From positions 235,758 through 299,757 of the forward strand of contig NW_019091394.1 in NCBI RefSeq assembly GCF_001949145.1: 64,000 nucleotides of DNA, given 5' to 3'. The stretch's first letter is position 1; each line of letters begins with the position of its first letter. Positions 10,665 to 25,100 of the stretch are shown piece by piece. A model generated the notes under the pieces. It had not been told where the DNA came from and ran no database searches. It worked only from the letters and a program-made list of their open reading frames with translations. The DNA is from Acanthaster planci. Taxonomy: Eukaryota > Echinodermata > Asteroidea > Valvatida > Acanthasteridae. The translations under genes were made by a program, and so were the position numbers.

Positions 10665-13600
10665 ATGCTGGGCAACAGTCAAGACGAAACAGACAGCAAA
10701 CACCACCATGATCACCCCTGTTCACCACTGGTTGCCCTGAGACGTAAACTGCAGAGAGTAATGCCTGGTCACCGGTCACATCGGTCTCGCTCACTGAGCA
10801 CGGACAGAAAGACCTCAGAGAGTAACAGAGACAGCGCACTTTCCACTTCCTCTGAGGTAAGACTGTAAAATGTTTTAAAAATGGCTTTACCGTATACATA
10901 ATCATTACGTACCACTCCCCAGCACGTGTCAAAGTGTACATAGGGCCTATGTACATTATTATGTTTGGCACAGTTGGTCGATCTGCCCAGTCACTTAATC
11001 TCTGCACAGTTGGTTAATCTTATTGCATGATTTGTTGTTAATTTTGCCATCAGCCAGTCACTGTTTCCTTGTAATTTAGTCGCTGACACTTGTGAATGAT
11101 TTTTTCAAACCAGTAAAGTTGGAGTATACCCAGTAAGATATTGGACCCAAAAATCTGGAGTGGTATATGTGTGGAGCATGTAGACAACACACATACATGC
11201 TTCGTTTTTCTTGTCCCATATGTGGCTGCAATAGAACGTATTCGCAGCGTCCCCAATTTCCTGAATGTACAGTATAAATTTTAAACCCGTAATGGGATGG
11301 TACCGGGTGATTTTGGGGGTCGGAATGAAATCGTAGAATATAGTCTGGTTCTTTGAATTTTATGTTTTTCAATAAATACACTACGTTGGGGAATATAACT
11401 AAAATTGGAGACGCCGCTAATACGGTCTATTGAGTTGGAGAGGATCAGCTAATCACGCATAGCCATTAAACAATCTGATAATGGCTGTAGCCATGGTACT
11501 TATCGAGTTCTTTGCATATTCAAGCTGCAACCAAGTGATTTGGGTGTGGTCTAACTTGTCCTGAAAGTTACCTGGTCACTTTCATTCTTTCTAGATAGCT
11601 GTTACATACTTCGAAAGAAAAAGATTCAAATTTTATATAGTTTTGAACTTTATTTTCTATTCTTAAGAATTAAACTGAAAGTAACAAAATTGTGATTAAA
11701 ATGAAAGTAACTGTATTCCCAATGAGGATGGATGGAACTTGCTTAAAACTACAAGCTGGTTGTGGTTAAAAATTTAAATCAAATCTGTAAGTGTTACAGC
11801 TCATCAATTTCAACCACGGAGAAGAAATTCAAAGATGCAAGAAGCTTTGAGAAATCGAGCTCAAATGCAAGGTTTCAACTCTTTTGCTACTGATAGAAAA
11901 GTTGTGGACTTAAAAAGCACTCAATATTGTATTTGTTTCCCTGAATGAAAATTAGCTAAAAAAAAAGAAAAGAATTTTCTGAACTAGTGCCAGTGGTCTT
12001 GTAGAAAAAGAACAAATCATGATGTCATGTTTCTTACTAGTGTTGTCACGGCAACACTGTTTACGTGAACACTGTCATAATAAATCATGGTGAGTCAGTG
12101 CAGAGGGTAATTTGGCATAGAAAAGATGGCTTTGTCATGAAAGGCAGCCACTCAGCTTTTGATTGTGACATCGCAGGTACAATACGCTCTGACACTTTCA
12201 AAGGCCAAGCTGAAAGGATGTTGTTGGAAATAGGTACCTTGTTCATATCGGCGAGCAAAATCAGCCCAGACCAGTATGAGAAATCCAGACAAACACCCCG
12301 TTTAGCGGCATGGACCCCCCCTTCACCCTTGCATTTACAATCAAGCAATCAAGCAAGAAACATCTATACGTCACATCCTTTGCTACATGTACTTGGAATT
12401 CATGGTTAGTGATGTCGCAATCACACTTTTGCCAGAGGTTTCCGAGTTTTGTTGACTGCATGCATCAGAAGTCAATGGTTGTAGTCATTACAAATGAACA
12501 CTTAAGAGGATTTCCAGTCACATGATTTTTGATGGTCCGTGTTCAACTTACGCAAAAAATATACGCAGAAGCGCACAGTCCTCCGAAGTCTTTCAAAATT
12601 CTGGCGTATGTAAAATTGCCAATAGAAATACACAGATTCAAATTGATACAAGTGCCACTAAGAACATGACATGCTTCCTGAAATGCCTTTGCCCGTTATG
12701 TTAAATCACGTGAAAAACCTCTATAGCAGCTCACTGAAGTGTAACTAAGAACATGTTTGTTTGCCTTGCTTTTCAGTAATGGTGTGGGAAAAATGGATCT
12801 TTTCTGTGCATGTGGGAGGGGAGGGGTCAGAGGGTGAGGAGGAAGGGATTATCGGACCAAATCGTAATTTGTCATGATTTTTAAAATCAACAACTTTTTT
12901 CGGAGCGTAGGATTAGGGTGGTAAGATTAGGATGATAGGTTGATCATTAAGTGTGGCGCCAAATTGTTACTCTAAACTCCCCCTTTGCCCCTCATTCCCC
13001 CCCCCCTGCCCCGCCCTTCCCAACAAATAGGATAATCTGTGAGATATGAACTTTGGGTTCAGTAATAGTGTACCCATGTGTATGCCAGGTTGAAAAGTTT
13101 GTTCAACCAACAGCCCATTTATGTCCTGGGAAATTCCTTGATTGCATCATCTACAAACTTCCAGTCACTGAGAAGAGTGGCCTGCAGGGTTGAGGGTGTT
13201 GGCTCCTTGCCCACACCGCATGCCACCCAGAGATGGAGTCTCTGTCCTGGTTTTTCTCAGAATTCACAATGGTCTTTCATTCATTGTTCACCACAGTCAA
13301 GGTCTAACCAAAGTGGTTGACAAGCTGGGGAGGAAGGCTCCTTGTGACCAATGAGTGTAATCTTTAAACACTATGCCTTAACATGGCACCATCATTGTGA
13401 ACAGGTGTTTTTTTGGTGGCAAGCAGCACAGCACTGCGAAAGTATAATTGGATAACAAATGCTTGTTTTTAATTTCCAGTATAGATTCAGTTGGTACATG
13501 TAGTTCAGAGTTAAGCAAGAGGGAAACTGAGGAGTTTTAATGAAGAAATTGGAATATGTCACACGTATTGTTCATCTTGATCTTTGTTATTCATCTACAA

Positions 13601-16600
13601 TTACATCATACATGCACCATTATTGCTACACTGTTACATGCAATTTCTACTTCATTTTTGTATGGCCCGGTACATTCTTTCATTTTAACCTCAAGAATAT
13701 TCCAGGTTCTGAATGGTTGACAGCAGTCTCCCACTTACCCATGGTCTTCTGTTTGTTGTGCATGGTCATGACATGATGTAACACTGGGGAAATCCCTCCC
13801 TGGTTTTCAGCTGCTTGACCGGTTGTCCTCCTGGTGATGAAATCATTGTTTTGTTTTCCCCGCAGCCTTCCTGCGGTATGAAGCTTTCCCTTTTTTCATT
13901 CAGTAGCGATCATATCCTTGGCTTAATGTATTTCCCAGAATGAGTTTGCAGTTTTAAGTATTCAGGATTTCAGTCACTCGGAACGTGTCTCTGCACAAGC
14001 ATCAGTTAACTTTACTGTTAGTCGCTAGCCACAAACTTTCATTTTCATTAGGTATGAACATTTGTTCCTCCCTCCCCACTCACATCAGATTGTTCACCGA
14101 TTTGTGGTTTTTATGTTGTAGACTGCAGTGTGATGCAATCCTCTGAGCATGAGAATCCATGAAATTTGATTTCATTTTCGCAAGTCACAATCAGGAAGTT
14201 CATATACACGTAGCATATTTGGGGTGTGAATTTTCTGGGTTTTCGTATAATCCTTGAAGTAAACCAAAAACTAAAAAAGGTAGTTATTATTTTTTATAGT
14301 TTAATTTTTTTTGTTCATAAGGGAAAATTTCATCACATATCAGTTCAACTTTCAATGGTTTGGCAGGTGTTTTTTTCCAGGATGTTTGTTCAGCACATGA
14401 TTTGCGGAATTTCCAGTAATAAATGTCCCATTTATCTGCCTTTGCATCCTGTACCAGTGCCCTGTGTGGGCATATGGAATATCTGACCTCCACAAGGAAG
14501 TAACTTGCTCTTTCAGTTTACAAAGTTGGATGACCTGTAGTGACCTTAGTGGAGTTCAAGGTCTTTGGTGGCGGGAGTGGGGCTGGATGGTGGGGAAATT
14601 GTCACCTAAAGTTGTTCAGTTGTGCGAAAAATTAAGGATTCCTTGAATCTGAGGTTTCAGGTGACCATGTTTGCATGAAATACTCAGTTGGATGCGGCCA
14701 AACCCCATTTTTTCCCAGAATTTAATTTTCTTCTCTGAAGTTTCAGTGTTGATTCTCAGATTGAACTTTCTGTGGAAGGGTTGAGTCAGAGAAGGGTTAT
14801 TGATGGAATAAGTAATATTTGTTGTCCCTTTATTAACCCTAACCCTCCTCAATCCTTCACCTGTTGGAGGATTGAGGAGTGTTAGGGTTAAAGTCAATCA
14901 CTTTGTTAGGTTCAGGCCCTTACCAAGTCCCAGTAGTCTTCTCAGATACTCAAAGAATTTTCTGTTGCCTATGTATGCACAGTAGCCCTTTGAGTCTTTA
15001 GCAGGTGATTTAAATGGAAGCTAATTGCGCAATCAGTTTGGGCCAAGTGATGGCCACAAATTGCTGATAGTTCTTGACCCGTGCCTCCATCATTCACGAG
15101 TATGCCATTCCAAAGTTGAGAAGCATGTGATGTGGACAATTCTATTGGGCAGTAAATGGAAAATTCCAGACTGCAAAGCCAGAGCTAACTGTGCATATTT
15201 GCAGACCTGTGCAGTTGCCCTTGGGTCACCTGTGGGGTTTCCCCCTTCATCACATGCAGGGGCTCGTTGAGAGCTTTTTTTCAGCAGTACTAGGGATTGC
15301 ATCATGCACTCTTCCATTGAACTGGTCTGCAAGGGTGAGTGGGTTTGTACTCTGTGGATCTGGAGAGTTCTATTCACTTTGAAGGTCGGTACATGTACGT
15401 ACATGCATTTGCATAAAAGAATCAAACATGGTCCACGCAGCACCATGCTCTATGGTACCTACATGTGTACCTTAAGCCCGGGTATTAGATTCTCCATTAT
15501 CCAAAGATTTCTTCAGCCATTGTAGAGACCTCTCCTCGGTGTAGTGTGGTTAAACAGTTTCATAGAGTGGCATTTTCACAGCCTGGTCCTCAAGGTGTCA
15601 TTGAAATGGCAAACGGCATATTGTAGCTGGTCAGAGATAGAGTCCTGGTGGGATTTGGGATGCCAACTTACCAACTTTAAGTTTGTCCCTTTTGCAGCAT
15701 ATTCCTCTGACTCTCACTAGGTTTGCTCATTGTCTATGTAGTAGTGTGTCAACCCCAAAGAAGCAGTGAAAGTGCCAGGACTTGTGAACGTGGGAGGTGT
15801 ACCGGCACATGTACATGTATAGAAGTATCTTTGTAGCTTCCGGGTTTCATACATGCAAATTTCCTGTCTTTCACTTCTTCTACTTCTTCAAAAACAAAAA
15901 GTGGAATTTGTTGAAAAGGTGTAATGTTTTAAAGACAGTGGAAGATATTGTCAAACCCCTACATCAACGTGATACAAGTCTTCCCCTCCCACCTGACACC
16001 CCGTCACCGTACCACCTGGGAGCCACCCACCCCCCCTTTTACTCATTCATATTGCAGTGGGTATGTACATGTACGTACTCTGCTCACACAATATTGCGTG
16101 CACTACAGTGCTATATATACCAGAAAGCCAGGAAGCTAACCACATGATGGCTTTCCTGACGGAAGCCGGCATACACGGCACCCAGCCTGAGCTACTCTCT
16201 TAGCTGCCTTGCAGGGGCGGGTGCATTGCTTTCTTTTGGGAATTCCAAAACCTGAACCCTGGACTTACATTTTTTTCAGATCAGAAAAGTGTGGTCAGTG
16301 GCGCATTGTGATTCGGAGTACTTGGCAGTTGGTGATGAAATCTCCTTTGTCATTCAGAGGGGAAACTGTTTCACTTTTGGAGTTTTGTTGACTGGTAAAT
16401 CATCCAAGATCTCCTCCATGTACAGTTTGTTTTGAACCAAGCGATGAGTCAGCCAAAAGACTAATGCAAAGGTTGTTGGGCAAATTACAATGCAGTATCA
16501 CAACTTGATTGTAAATCTGTGTGGTATTAAAGGATAGTGATGCAGATAAAAATCTGCAAAATCAATAACGATGCTTGGCATTAAAGAGATAATCCTTTTG

Positions 16601-19600
16601 AAGAAGTTAGTTTTCATCTCCCAGAAACACAGAAGAGAAAAACATCAGACTTAATGCACATGCCAAGATCTCATTTGTAAGACAACTCCAACAAAAAAAA
16701 AAAATTGCAAATGGTTTGAGTTGGTTTCAACCGCAGAGTACCGGTGATGACTCAGTCAAATTGGGGATTCCCTGAGTGTATTTGTCAGCTGTGTTTCCAC
16801 AGATAAACACAGGTGCAGGTGTTTGGACATATCCAGACAGGAAGACGGCAGGGTTCAAACTATGCTCAGACAGTGGTTAATTGACTTTGAACTGCTGTCA
16901 GACTGCAGATTGTACTGTGCCAAAACCATTGAAAACCACCCATAATTGTCTGAAAGGCTCCAAGAAAAAACAAATGGGGAAAAAAGTGGGATCTAGTGGA
17001 TCTACTCAGTTTAGGGTTGGAAGATAAGACCTTTGAATGGGTTCCAGTGTGATGAAAATGACAGTTTAGGGAATTAAATCACAGTTTCACATTTAACTTC
17101 AAAAGTTACTATCGAATCTTTACCTTGTGTATTATACTAAAACTAGAGTGTGTTCGGTAAATTCCCTCTTCTTTCTTCTTGAAATGACTCCAGATAATTT
17201 CTTTTCACATGAACCTGGCACGGATGTGCACTATTAGGCTGTGCATGTGATAGGAAACACATTCATGTGTTGGTCTGGCCTCGTGACATCTAAAAAGGGC
17301 AAACACGGAAAAAGAAACTAACATTCTCTGGTTCCTAGCTGAGCATAAGAAGAGAAAGTCATTTGTAGATCAGCCACTGAATGGCAACAGGAAGTGACAT
17401 CAGAAGCATACAAGAGGATTAGAATTATGTCCCTGTCGCGTGCTTCCTGCCAACTTGGGTCATTTTAACTTCTGGGTCAAAGCTGGTATTTAAACAGAAC
17501 GCTGCTTGGGTTTTACCAGTTTTGCGCTGGCAAGTGCACAGACAGCTAGACAACTGTTGAGTTGTAGATTCATCCCCACTGGTACTAGCGTTTGATACAC
17601 ACCTACTTTGCTGATCTTTAACTTTCTGGAATCAGGCCATGAGCCGTGAGCGGGTAGGTCAGTAGCAGGGAGACATCTACCGGTAGCATCCCAAATGCTG
17701 TGCTAGTAGTTCTCATTGTATAGGGTACTTATTCTGGCTGCCTCGCTGGAACCATCAACATCAAAGTTGTATGCATGTTCCTTGTGTGCATTTCCAGAAT
17801 TCTCTTGCATGCACTCGGACATTTTTTTGAAAAGGCGTACATTCTTTATGGGCTGTACGAAGACAACTTTCAAAATGCACAGCTGTGGTAGTAGTGGCTG
17901 TAGATAGACCAGTGACGTCAAGTCACTGATCCCAACTCCGTTTTTTGTGCTGGCAACCCTCCGGAATCCTTCGAACCACACCACTGTGTAGAATCTAAAT
18001 GAATCCCCTTACTACATGTATATGTAAAGTAACAGTGTACGTATACCCTCCTAGAACCCACAAAATCCTACTGGTACATGTAGTTGGAACATTTTGAAGG
18101 ATTTGCATGAATCAGGGTTAGCATTGTACTGTTTTGAAGTCCCTTAGATACACGAAACCTTTTTTAACTGTATTTTTTTTTCTGTATTCCCGATGCCATA
18201 CAGGGAAAACCTAAATTTGATTTCTTTTTTCCCATCTTGTTTGTTTTTGCAGGGGTCTGAACTTGAAGTACACGCACAGATGGAGCTGGAAACCATGGCT
18301 TGCAGACAGTCCTCAGGCAGTGGCCACGCCTGCATACAGAGAGAAACCGTAGCCTTATCAACCGCCAGTAAATGTCTGGGCGATTCAGACAAGGTAAATG
18401 TCTTGGCACGCCTGCGGCACTATGACTATAAGGATAAAGGAAGCTTTGGAAGCCCGTGCGGAATTTCAAGAAGCATTTCTTGAAAATCCACACAGCCTTC
18501 CGAAGAAGAAATGGCAGCATGCTCAATGGAATTAATATGAAAAAAAAATTAGATCTTTTTTTATTTTTGTCTCTTTTTTTTCCCCCTCCAGATTCCAGAG
18601 GACAAAACGATCGTCCATGTCATGTCACGGGAAAGCCAACAAAACGATGGCCTGCTGCAGGTGACCGACCAAGTCATCGGCACGGATACCTCAGGGAAGC
18701 CAGTGTACAAAGTGGACTTCAGAGGATGTGTCGGTTGTCCAAACAGTAAGATAATCTTTTCTCCTCTTGTTAATTTTAAATTGAAAGTCTGAAGAAAAAT
18801 CTCTCTATCCTCCCTGGTTCCCCTCCCATCCCTTCAGTACCTCAGTGAAGGACGATTATGACAAATTTCAAAACAAATGATAACAGGTATATTCAAATAG
18901 GATGATATCACTTGATACCTGGAAAGTAATCGTCAAACTTTGTTGCTCCAAATTTTGTCTGAACCTTGTCTTTCTTCCTTGCTCCAATGTTATAAGACAA
19001 AATGGCGTACTTCCCTCTGTCGTTGTAGCTTCCTACCCTCCCACCCCAACATTTGCTTTTTGCGGTGAATAATATCAATTGGCCAGATGTCCTTTATAGC
19101 TGAAAGTAGTTTGGTCCAAATTGTTTGCCACTGCATTAGTGCCAAAATTTGTCCAACACTGCCTTTGAGTTCAGTTCGGTACTCATTTCCTGGGCAATTT
19201 TTTTTTTCTTTTTGACACAGCCGACCTTGTGTGGTACATGGTCGACCCAACTGATTGTGACGAGTGCAAACGTGTGTATCTGCACACGCTCAACCCCGCT
19301 GAGCCATTCGCGTCGGCAGCGAGATCAGGGACACCATTGGAGAACTACAGCTACAGGCTTTGCCATTTCAAAGATGGCCAGAATTCCTTCCTTGCAGCAC
19401 ACAAGGCCGGGAAGGTAGGTCCACACCTTCCCAAATTATTGCCAAGAATACAAATTACCCCATATCTATCCCAAATACAAATGTATGATGGCGCCAGGAG
19501 ACATTAACCAAATCGTAGTGATTTGGTCAAGAATAATAACTGAATAACTCCAGAATCGGCCAGAATGATAGTCCGAGTAGAATCTCCTCCTAACCCAACA

Positions 19601-20172
19601 ACCCCTGTCGGATTTAGGACCAGTCACAGAGATTGTCCTTATTGCACTCAAAGCCTTGACGTACCCTCTTTTGTTGGAGAGCAGAGAATATGCTGTTTGT
19701 TCTCCTACACACTGTGAGATTGGGGTGACTTTGGGAAGCCTCTGATCAGAATTCTCAGCAGTTTTCTTCGAATGATCACAACACGACTACAGGAGAATTT
19801 TCAAGTGCCAAAAGTTTGTTCGGCTTTGTTCATGTATTCATAATCGAGGCTGTCTTATTGTTTCCTTTTTTTCTTTTTTTGTTTCAAATCCAGGCCAGGT
19901 CCAACCAAAAATTTGATGTTGACTGGAGCGGCCTCATAGATGTATGTTATCATCCGACGAAGGGTGGCATGGTCACCCTTCAGGAGAACAGCAACTCTCA
20001 CAGGGCCATGGACGGGCTGTTCTTTGGGGCCAGCCGGGATGGTGAGGTGCACCTGTTTGGCAAGTCCACCTGCCAGGGGTACTGCATCAACCCCTTCACC
20101 CTGTTCTACGTGTACGACGACGTGAGCGGGGAACAGAGCGAGGAATTGAAAAGAACCAACGGGGAAAAGTAG
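10665..20172 (+). CDS. Unrecognised 319-aa protein, five coding exons
   Basis: Coding exons are 10665-10856, 18253-18393, 18592-18745, 19221-19414 and 19894-20172, all GT-AG with matching phases, ending in TAG. The first exon lies after an acceptor at 10643/10644. The N-terminal 65 residues are His/Arg/Ser-rich and look disordered. The rest looks like one folded domain with a CVGC pair, then WYMVDP, CDEC and several aromatic motifs (YRLCHF, FFGASRDG, FTLFYVYDD). The four clustered cysteines could bind a metal, but that is a guess. No signal peptide or membrane segment is seen. I cannot assign a family. The exon model is well supported because five separate frames join without a stop. The start codon is the first ATG of the frame. 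Confidence 0.7.
10857..18252 (+). other. 7.4-kb intron of the 319-aa gene
   Basis: No convincing exon was found on either strand. It holds AT-rich sequence, several TACATGTA words (near 13495, 15390, 15810 and 16065), C-rich runs near 13000, and one near-perfect hairpin at 14833-14891. Open frames of 60-118 codons here show no domain motifs and are treated as chance. Confidence 0.5.
14833..14891. repeat. Short hairpin with telomere-like arms
   Basis: Arms TTAACCCTAACC...CTCAATCCT and AGGATTGAGGAG...GGGTTAA pair almost perfectly over about 24 nt around an 11-nt loop. The CCCTAA word resembles the telomere repeat but occurs only about once per arm. It may be a small palindromic transposon remnant. 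Confidence 0.7.
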
Positions 20173-22143
20173 AGAACCGTTCGGAGGGATAAAGTTGTGG
20201 GGAGATTCAGAGACCAAGATCTGCCCTGTGAGATACAAAGGAATAGATTTGCTGTTTGTAGACGGCTCAACTGAGCACAAAGTAGGCCTGTAGTTTCACC
20301 ACCAGCTTTTTAGCCTAGAAGTTAGATTTGCTAAGCCAAGATTTGCCCAATATCTGCAGCGGGGACCAATGAAACGAGGTCTGAGAACATGTTGGAAATG
20401 AAATGAAAATTAGAGTTTCCTACTTTTGGTTGTATAAAAAATTTGTGCGTTTTGAAATCATCCACAAAATGAGACGAGAATAGACCACAGCCATCAATTT
20501 GTGAAACCACATGTAATCTTGACCATAAAGTTTCTGAGAAGAACAGGGCAAACAACTAAATGCTGTACAGTTATATGTGCATACATTAATCATAAAAAGT
20601 ATACAACTTAAGTCATCAGAATGCTGTAACTATGCAGGGTGAGGCCACATGCAGGCTTCCAGAGTAGAATGTACCAAAATCGCGTGACAAGACTTTATAT
20701 ACAGACAGTTGTTTGGAAAGTTAAAGGTCTGTATCTTTCACTTTGAAGGTTCCCTATGAAAACTTGACCAGGTGTTCCTGAAATCTGGGAAGTAGTTTGG
20801 AGACTGAAACTTTCAGCCGTTATTAAAATGCTTTGGAAACACTGAACCTGGAACTACGGTGGCATGTACATGTACATGTCTGTAACCAGCCAGTGATGCA
20901 TGTGAAAAAGCCGAGGTGTGCACAAGCATTTTCACAATCAAAACTCCATAAAGAAATTGGATAATGTTGTCGGTTTCATTTTGGCCTTTAAGTACACAGA
21001 TGGGGCATAGTACATATCGTGTTATTTACCTCATCCTATGTTACTGTATTCACAGACTAAATATTGATGTACTTTCCGAGAAAGTACAACTGTTGTCTTT
21101 TATAAAGACACCCCCATTGATAGCTGTATCTGCCAGTATAGTCTTAAGCTATTTTATTGTAAATTCTGTAGACTTCATAGTCTTTGCATGTTGCCTAGTA
21201 ATCTCATAGTGAGGTTACCAGCCATTTGACCCCAGGCTACCAGTCATTTGACCCTAGACCATTGTGTCAACCTTAGGTTCTGTTCCTGTTTTCTATGATT
21301 CATATAGTTTCTTCAAATGCTTAGTTGCCTGTATAGCAGAACTGCTTGTTTATCACATTTTAGCCAAGTTTTATAGCCTTCCATAATTTTTCACCATCGT
21401 GTAGTAGGGAAGGTATACTTTACGTTGCGTCATAGTGCCAAAACATGAACAAGTATAAATCAAAACTACTAACAGAACTCGGTCAGAAAGAATGTCCTCC
21501 AATCATGAATTTTATTCTAAAGCCATTCTTGTAACTATTTGGAAACCTTTTTAACTTTTTTGAAAACTTATTTGATATTTTTAGACTTGATTTCATTGCC
21601 TCCACAGGAGATTGAAACTGCATTTATTTTTGAGAAAATTTGTGAAAATCAAAGAAATATATTTCCACACGGAGAAATGTATGACACATCTATTCCATTC
21701 TGCTTATGAAAAATTCCATTGTTGACCGTCATTCTGTATATTAATAATTACTTATGTATAGACTTATAAATAGCCACTAGTAGAGAAAAATATGAATATA
21801 TGGCAGAGGATTTAAAAATACAACTTAGCAGCTTTGTAAAATTTTGCCTCCAGAAGAACATTATTAAAACTGAAACTGTGAAAAAAAGTGAAAAGCTTGA
21901 TCGAAACACCGTGCAATTATGAATTCTGCGTCCAAGAACAGAGATAAAAAATTAACCATTTTGATAACTTCCTGAATCATTATTTTGCGTCAAATGTCTC
22001 CACACGAATTGATTTCAGGCGCCAGAATTCAAAGATCCTCATGCAAACATGCACATGTAGGTGGAGAGAACATTAAACGTTGCATTGATAGACTATGAGG
22101 ACACTGGAAGCAGATGTTAAACTTCACACTAGTCTGTCCATTA
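20173..22143. other. Convergent 3' untranslated region
   Basis: This is the space between the stop of the 319-aa gene (+) and the stop of VWA8 (-). It is AT-rich and holds a TACATGTA run near 20865. ATTAAA near 20822 on the + strand and TTTATT near 21508 (AATAAA on the - strand) are possible polyadenylation signals. No gene is seen. Confidence 0.45.
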
Positions 22144-25100
22144 CTACCTGGTAGACAGCATGGTTGATGTGAAGATCTGCTGGAGAATCTGTGGTATATC
22201 CTTGGTATCCAGACACACAAAGCCCCTGCCTGCTGGAAGACTGCGAACAAGTCTATTTGTCCAAGGAACAAAGAAACACTATTAGCAACCATAATTTTGA
22301 CTGGAAAGCAGCACTTAAAATGGTGTTTTTAAAAAAGCTCTGATTAAGAGCTAATGCAAATTGCAAAGGGCAAGGTCTTAACAAGCTCAAATATTCCTGT
22401 GGATTTCGGAAGTGGAAGTTCACTTGTGCTCGATACTTGTACAATCCTGTTTCAGTTTTGGCACATCAGAGGTTACTTTGCAACCTTTTCCTTTCAGTGC
22501 AGTCCTAAAGGCTCACTTTCCCATAGGGTTACACATGTGCCTCTCCGTATGTGAAACAACACCATATTAGGCAATCCTGACATGCTAGCCTGTCATCCGT
22601 ACACTTTGATAACCCCACAATTTACAAAGTCGCACAAGATATTGCAAAGACACTCACATGTCGGCCTGGTTGCCAAGGGAGCCGATGAATAAAGCGTAAG
22701 CATTGACTTGGTCGTCCGCAGTCAGCGTACGCCCAAAGAGAGCGGGGCTGATGCCGTAACGATCCAGGTTGGCATCACTGAGAACAATCACAAAATACTC
22801 GTCGCCCTCTTCCTTGGTGATGGCTTCGATGGCATGCTTGGTCGCTTCCAAAGTGTTGTCTCCGCTCATGCAGAACTGGGCATGTGCATTCATGGTCTGT
22901 TGGGCGGAGCAGTTTCTTGAAAGATTTCAGAGGTATTTGAGCTTTCACCCTTAACACATAATATGAGAAACTTATTTCTAAAAGAATCAGCTAATCCACT
23001 GTGCCTACCTTGATAACATCCAATCGTTCCTTGTTGTTTGATGGAATCTTCTTGCTCAAAACAAATGGAATTTCATAGTCGTCCCCTGAATGCCCATAGA
23101 TTTCATACTGCACAAAAGGAAAATACAAGGAAAATTCTGTTGATGGTCACACAGCAGTCACCATCCCTTTCCAGAAAAGTTGTTTGCCGGGATTTATGGC
23201 ACAAACTTACGGCAAATTTCTGTTCGTAGCCTTCAAAGGCCTCCATGAGCATGAGGGCACTCTCCATGACTCTCTCCAGGCGTCCGTCATAGCCATTGAA
23301 TCGATACATGCTGCCGCTGACGTCCACAATCAGTCGCAGCCTTTTCGGTTTCACTTGAGGGCTGCCCAGCTGAAATATGGCACAGAAGAGCTTAGTATGA
23401 AGCTGTGTCCATAGCAAAGCTACGATTCACCGAGAATGCATTAACCCTCTACTGAAACAATTTGCCAAAATGAAGGGTTGCCGACCAAAAAAGTCTAAAA
23501 TTTTTCACTTTCTTCAGCTCTTTTTTTACCTCTGGATCTTGTTCCCCACGTCTCTTGTAGATGGCCCTCTCACCAGTCAAGCCTTCAATCAATTTAGCCT
23601 CGTCAAGGTCCCCGGCCGTCTGATGTTTCATCCACTGTCTCTCCTTACCCTTGGCCTATTGGAGAAAAGAAAAAGACTTAATCACATCAACACTCGTTTG
23701 ATGACAAAAACCAAAACTGTGTCAACTTGTTCTTCTAAATTTGCAGAATGGTTTGGATTGCCTCTTGGCTTACTTGTAAGCTGTCCAGGATGACACGCAG
23801 TGAAGTGACCTGACGTCTGACACCAGCTGAGAAACGCTCGTACATTTCGGCATCAAACTCTGACATCTGGATCTCCTTGAGGCGATCCCTGAAGGCCTTC
23901 TGAGCCATTTCCCGAGCAGCAACGAGAACCTGGGGAGGGGGGCAGGAGGATGCAGACAGCAGCAAGAGGGGGGCAGGAGGATGCAGACAGCAGCAAGAGG
24001 GGGGCAGGAGGATGCAGACAGCAGTAAGAGTTGAGTAACTAATAAAAAGTCTGTCCTAAAAGGTATATTTATATTTTCTAACATTTTTATGACTGAGATT
24101 TGGAAGAAAGAAAACCTACCTCAGGTGGTACCATGTCTTTCTGTACCTGCGGTACCTGGGTCACGTCATGGCCTGCATCCAGCCTGTATGGCCCACCAGC
24201 CCCACCCAAACCAGCCGTGCCAACTCCACCTAGGCAGCAAAGGAGGCACATAAAATTAATAAATGCAACAAATCATCTACAATATAACACCCTGTCGTAA
24301 AACCGACGTAAAGGCTCAAAACTCTTTCTTCACAGGTCCAAACTTTTGACTTCCCCAGAAACAGGGTACATTTCATAAAGTTTAACTCTCGTTCCTGATT
24401 GTTTCTTCTTACCAACACCACCTGCCCAAGTGCCTCCACCGACATGCGGCTGATTTCTGGGGTCAATTTTGCCATGTTTGGGTGTAATGTTCTGCAAATC
24501 TTGGGTTGTTTCCTTTTCAGTAGTTATCTGAATAACATCAGACGAAAAATATGAAAAGTAACTTTTTTGAAACATTCTTTCAGTTATTCAACAACAAAAC
24601 TAAAAACAGAATACACAACATAAAATGAGCTTTTCTGATATTAAACTGTTCATCAGCAGTCAATAACATCAAGGATTCAAGGAGCAGTACTGTCAAGTAA
24701 TTCCAGATTTTTTTGATAAGTCGCATACTTGCAAATGGTGGCCATCTTCCCTCCCGATAAGCTGGTACCACTCATCCAGTGACTTGCCCAACTGGTACGA
24801 ACCGGTCTCCCACACCCTCACTGTCCCACTGGTGTCCACGGTAACAACATGGCTGCCTCCACTGGGTGCCATGATGACCTTCTGGGAGGAAGTCGAGGCC
24901 CAGGGCATATAGCCCTGAACAGAGAAAGTGGGGCTGCAAAATGCAAAGAATTAATTTAAAATTACTCGTTCTCGGTATAAATCACCTGTGAACTCCAACC
25001 GTTCTTTTTCAAACTCATTATCATCTTAAAACGTACGACATGCAATTAGCCTTACAAGCAAGATGTCTTTCTCATGGAAAGAACAGAAAAGATAGAAAAC

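Noticed and set aside
14833-14891. Interstitial telomere array
   Set aside because: Only one or two CCCTAA words per arm; the inverted-repeat shape is the main feature.
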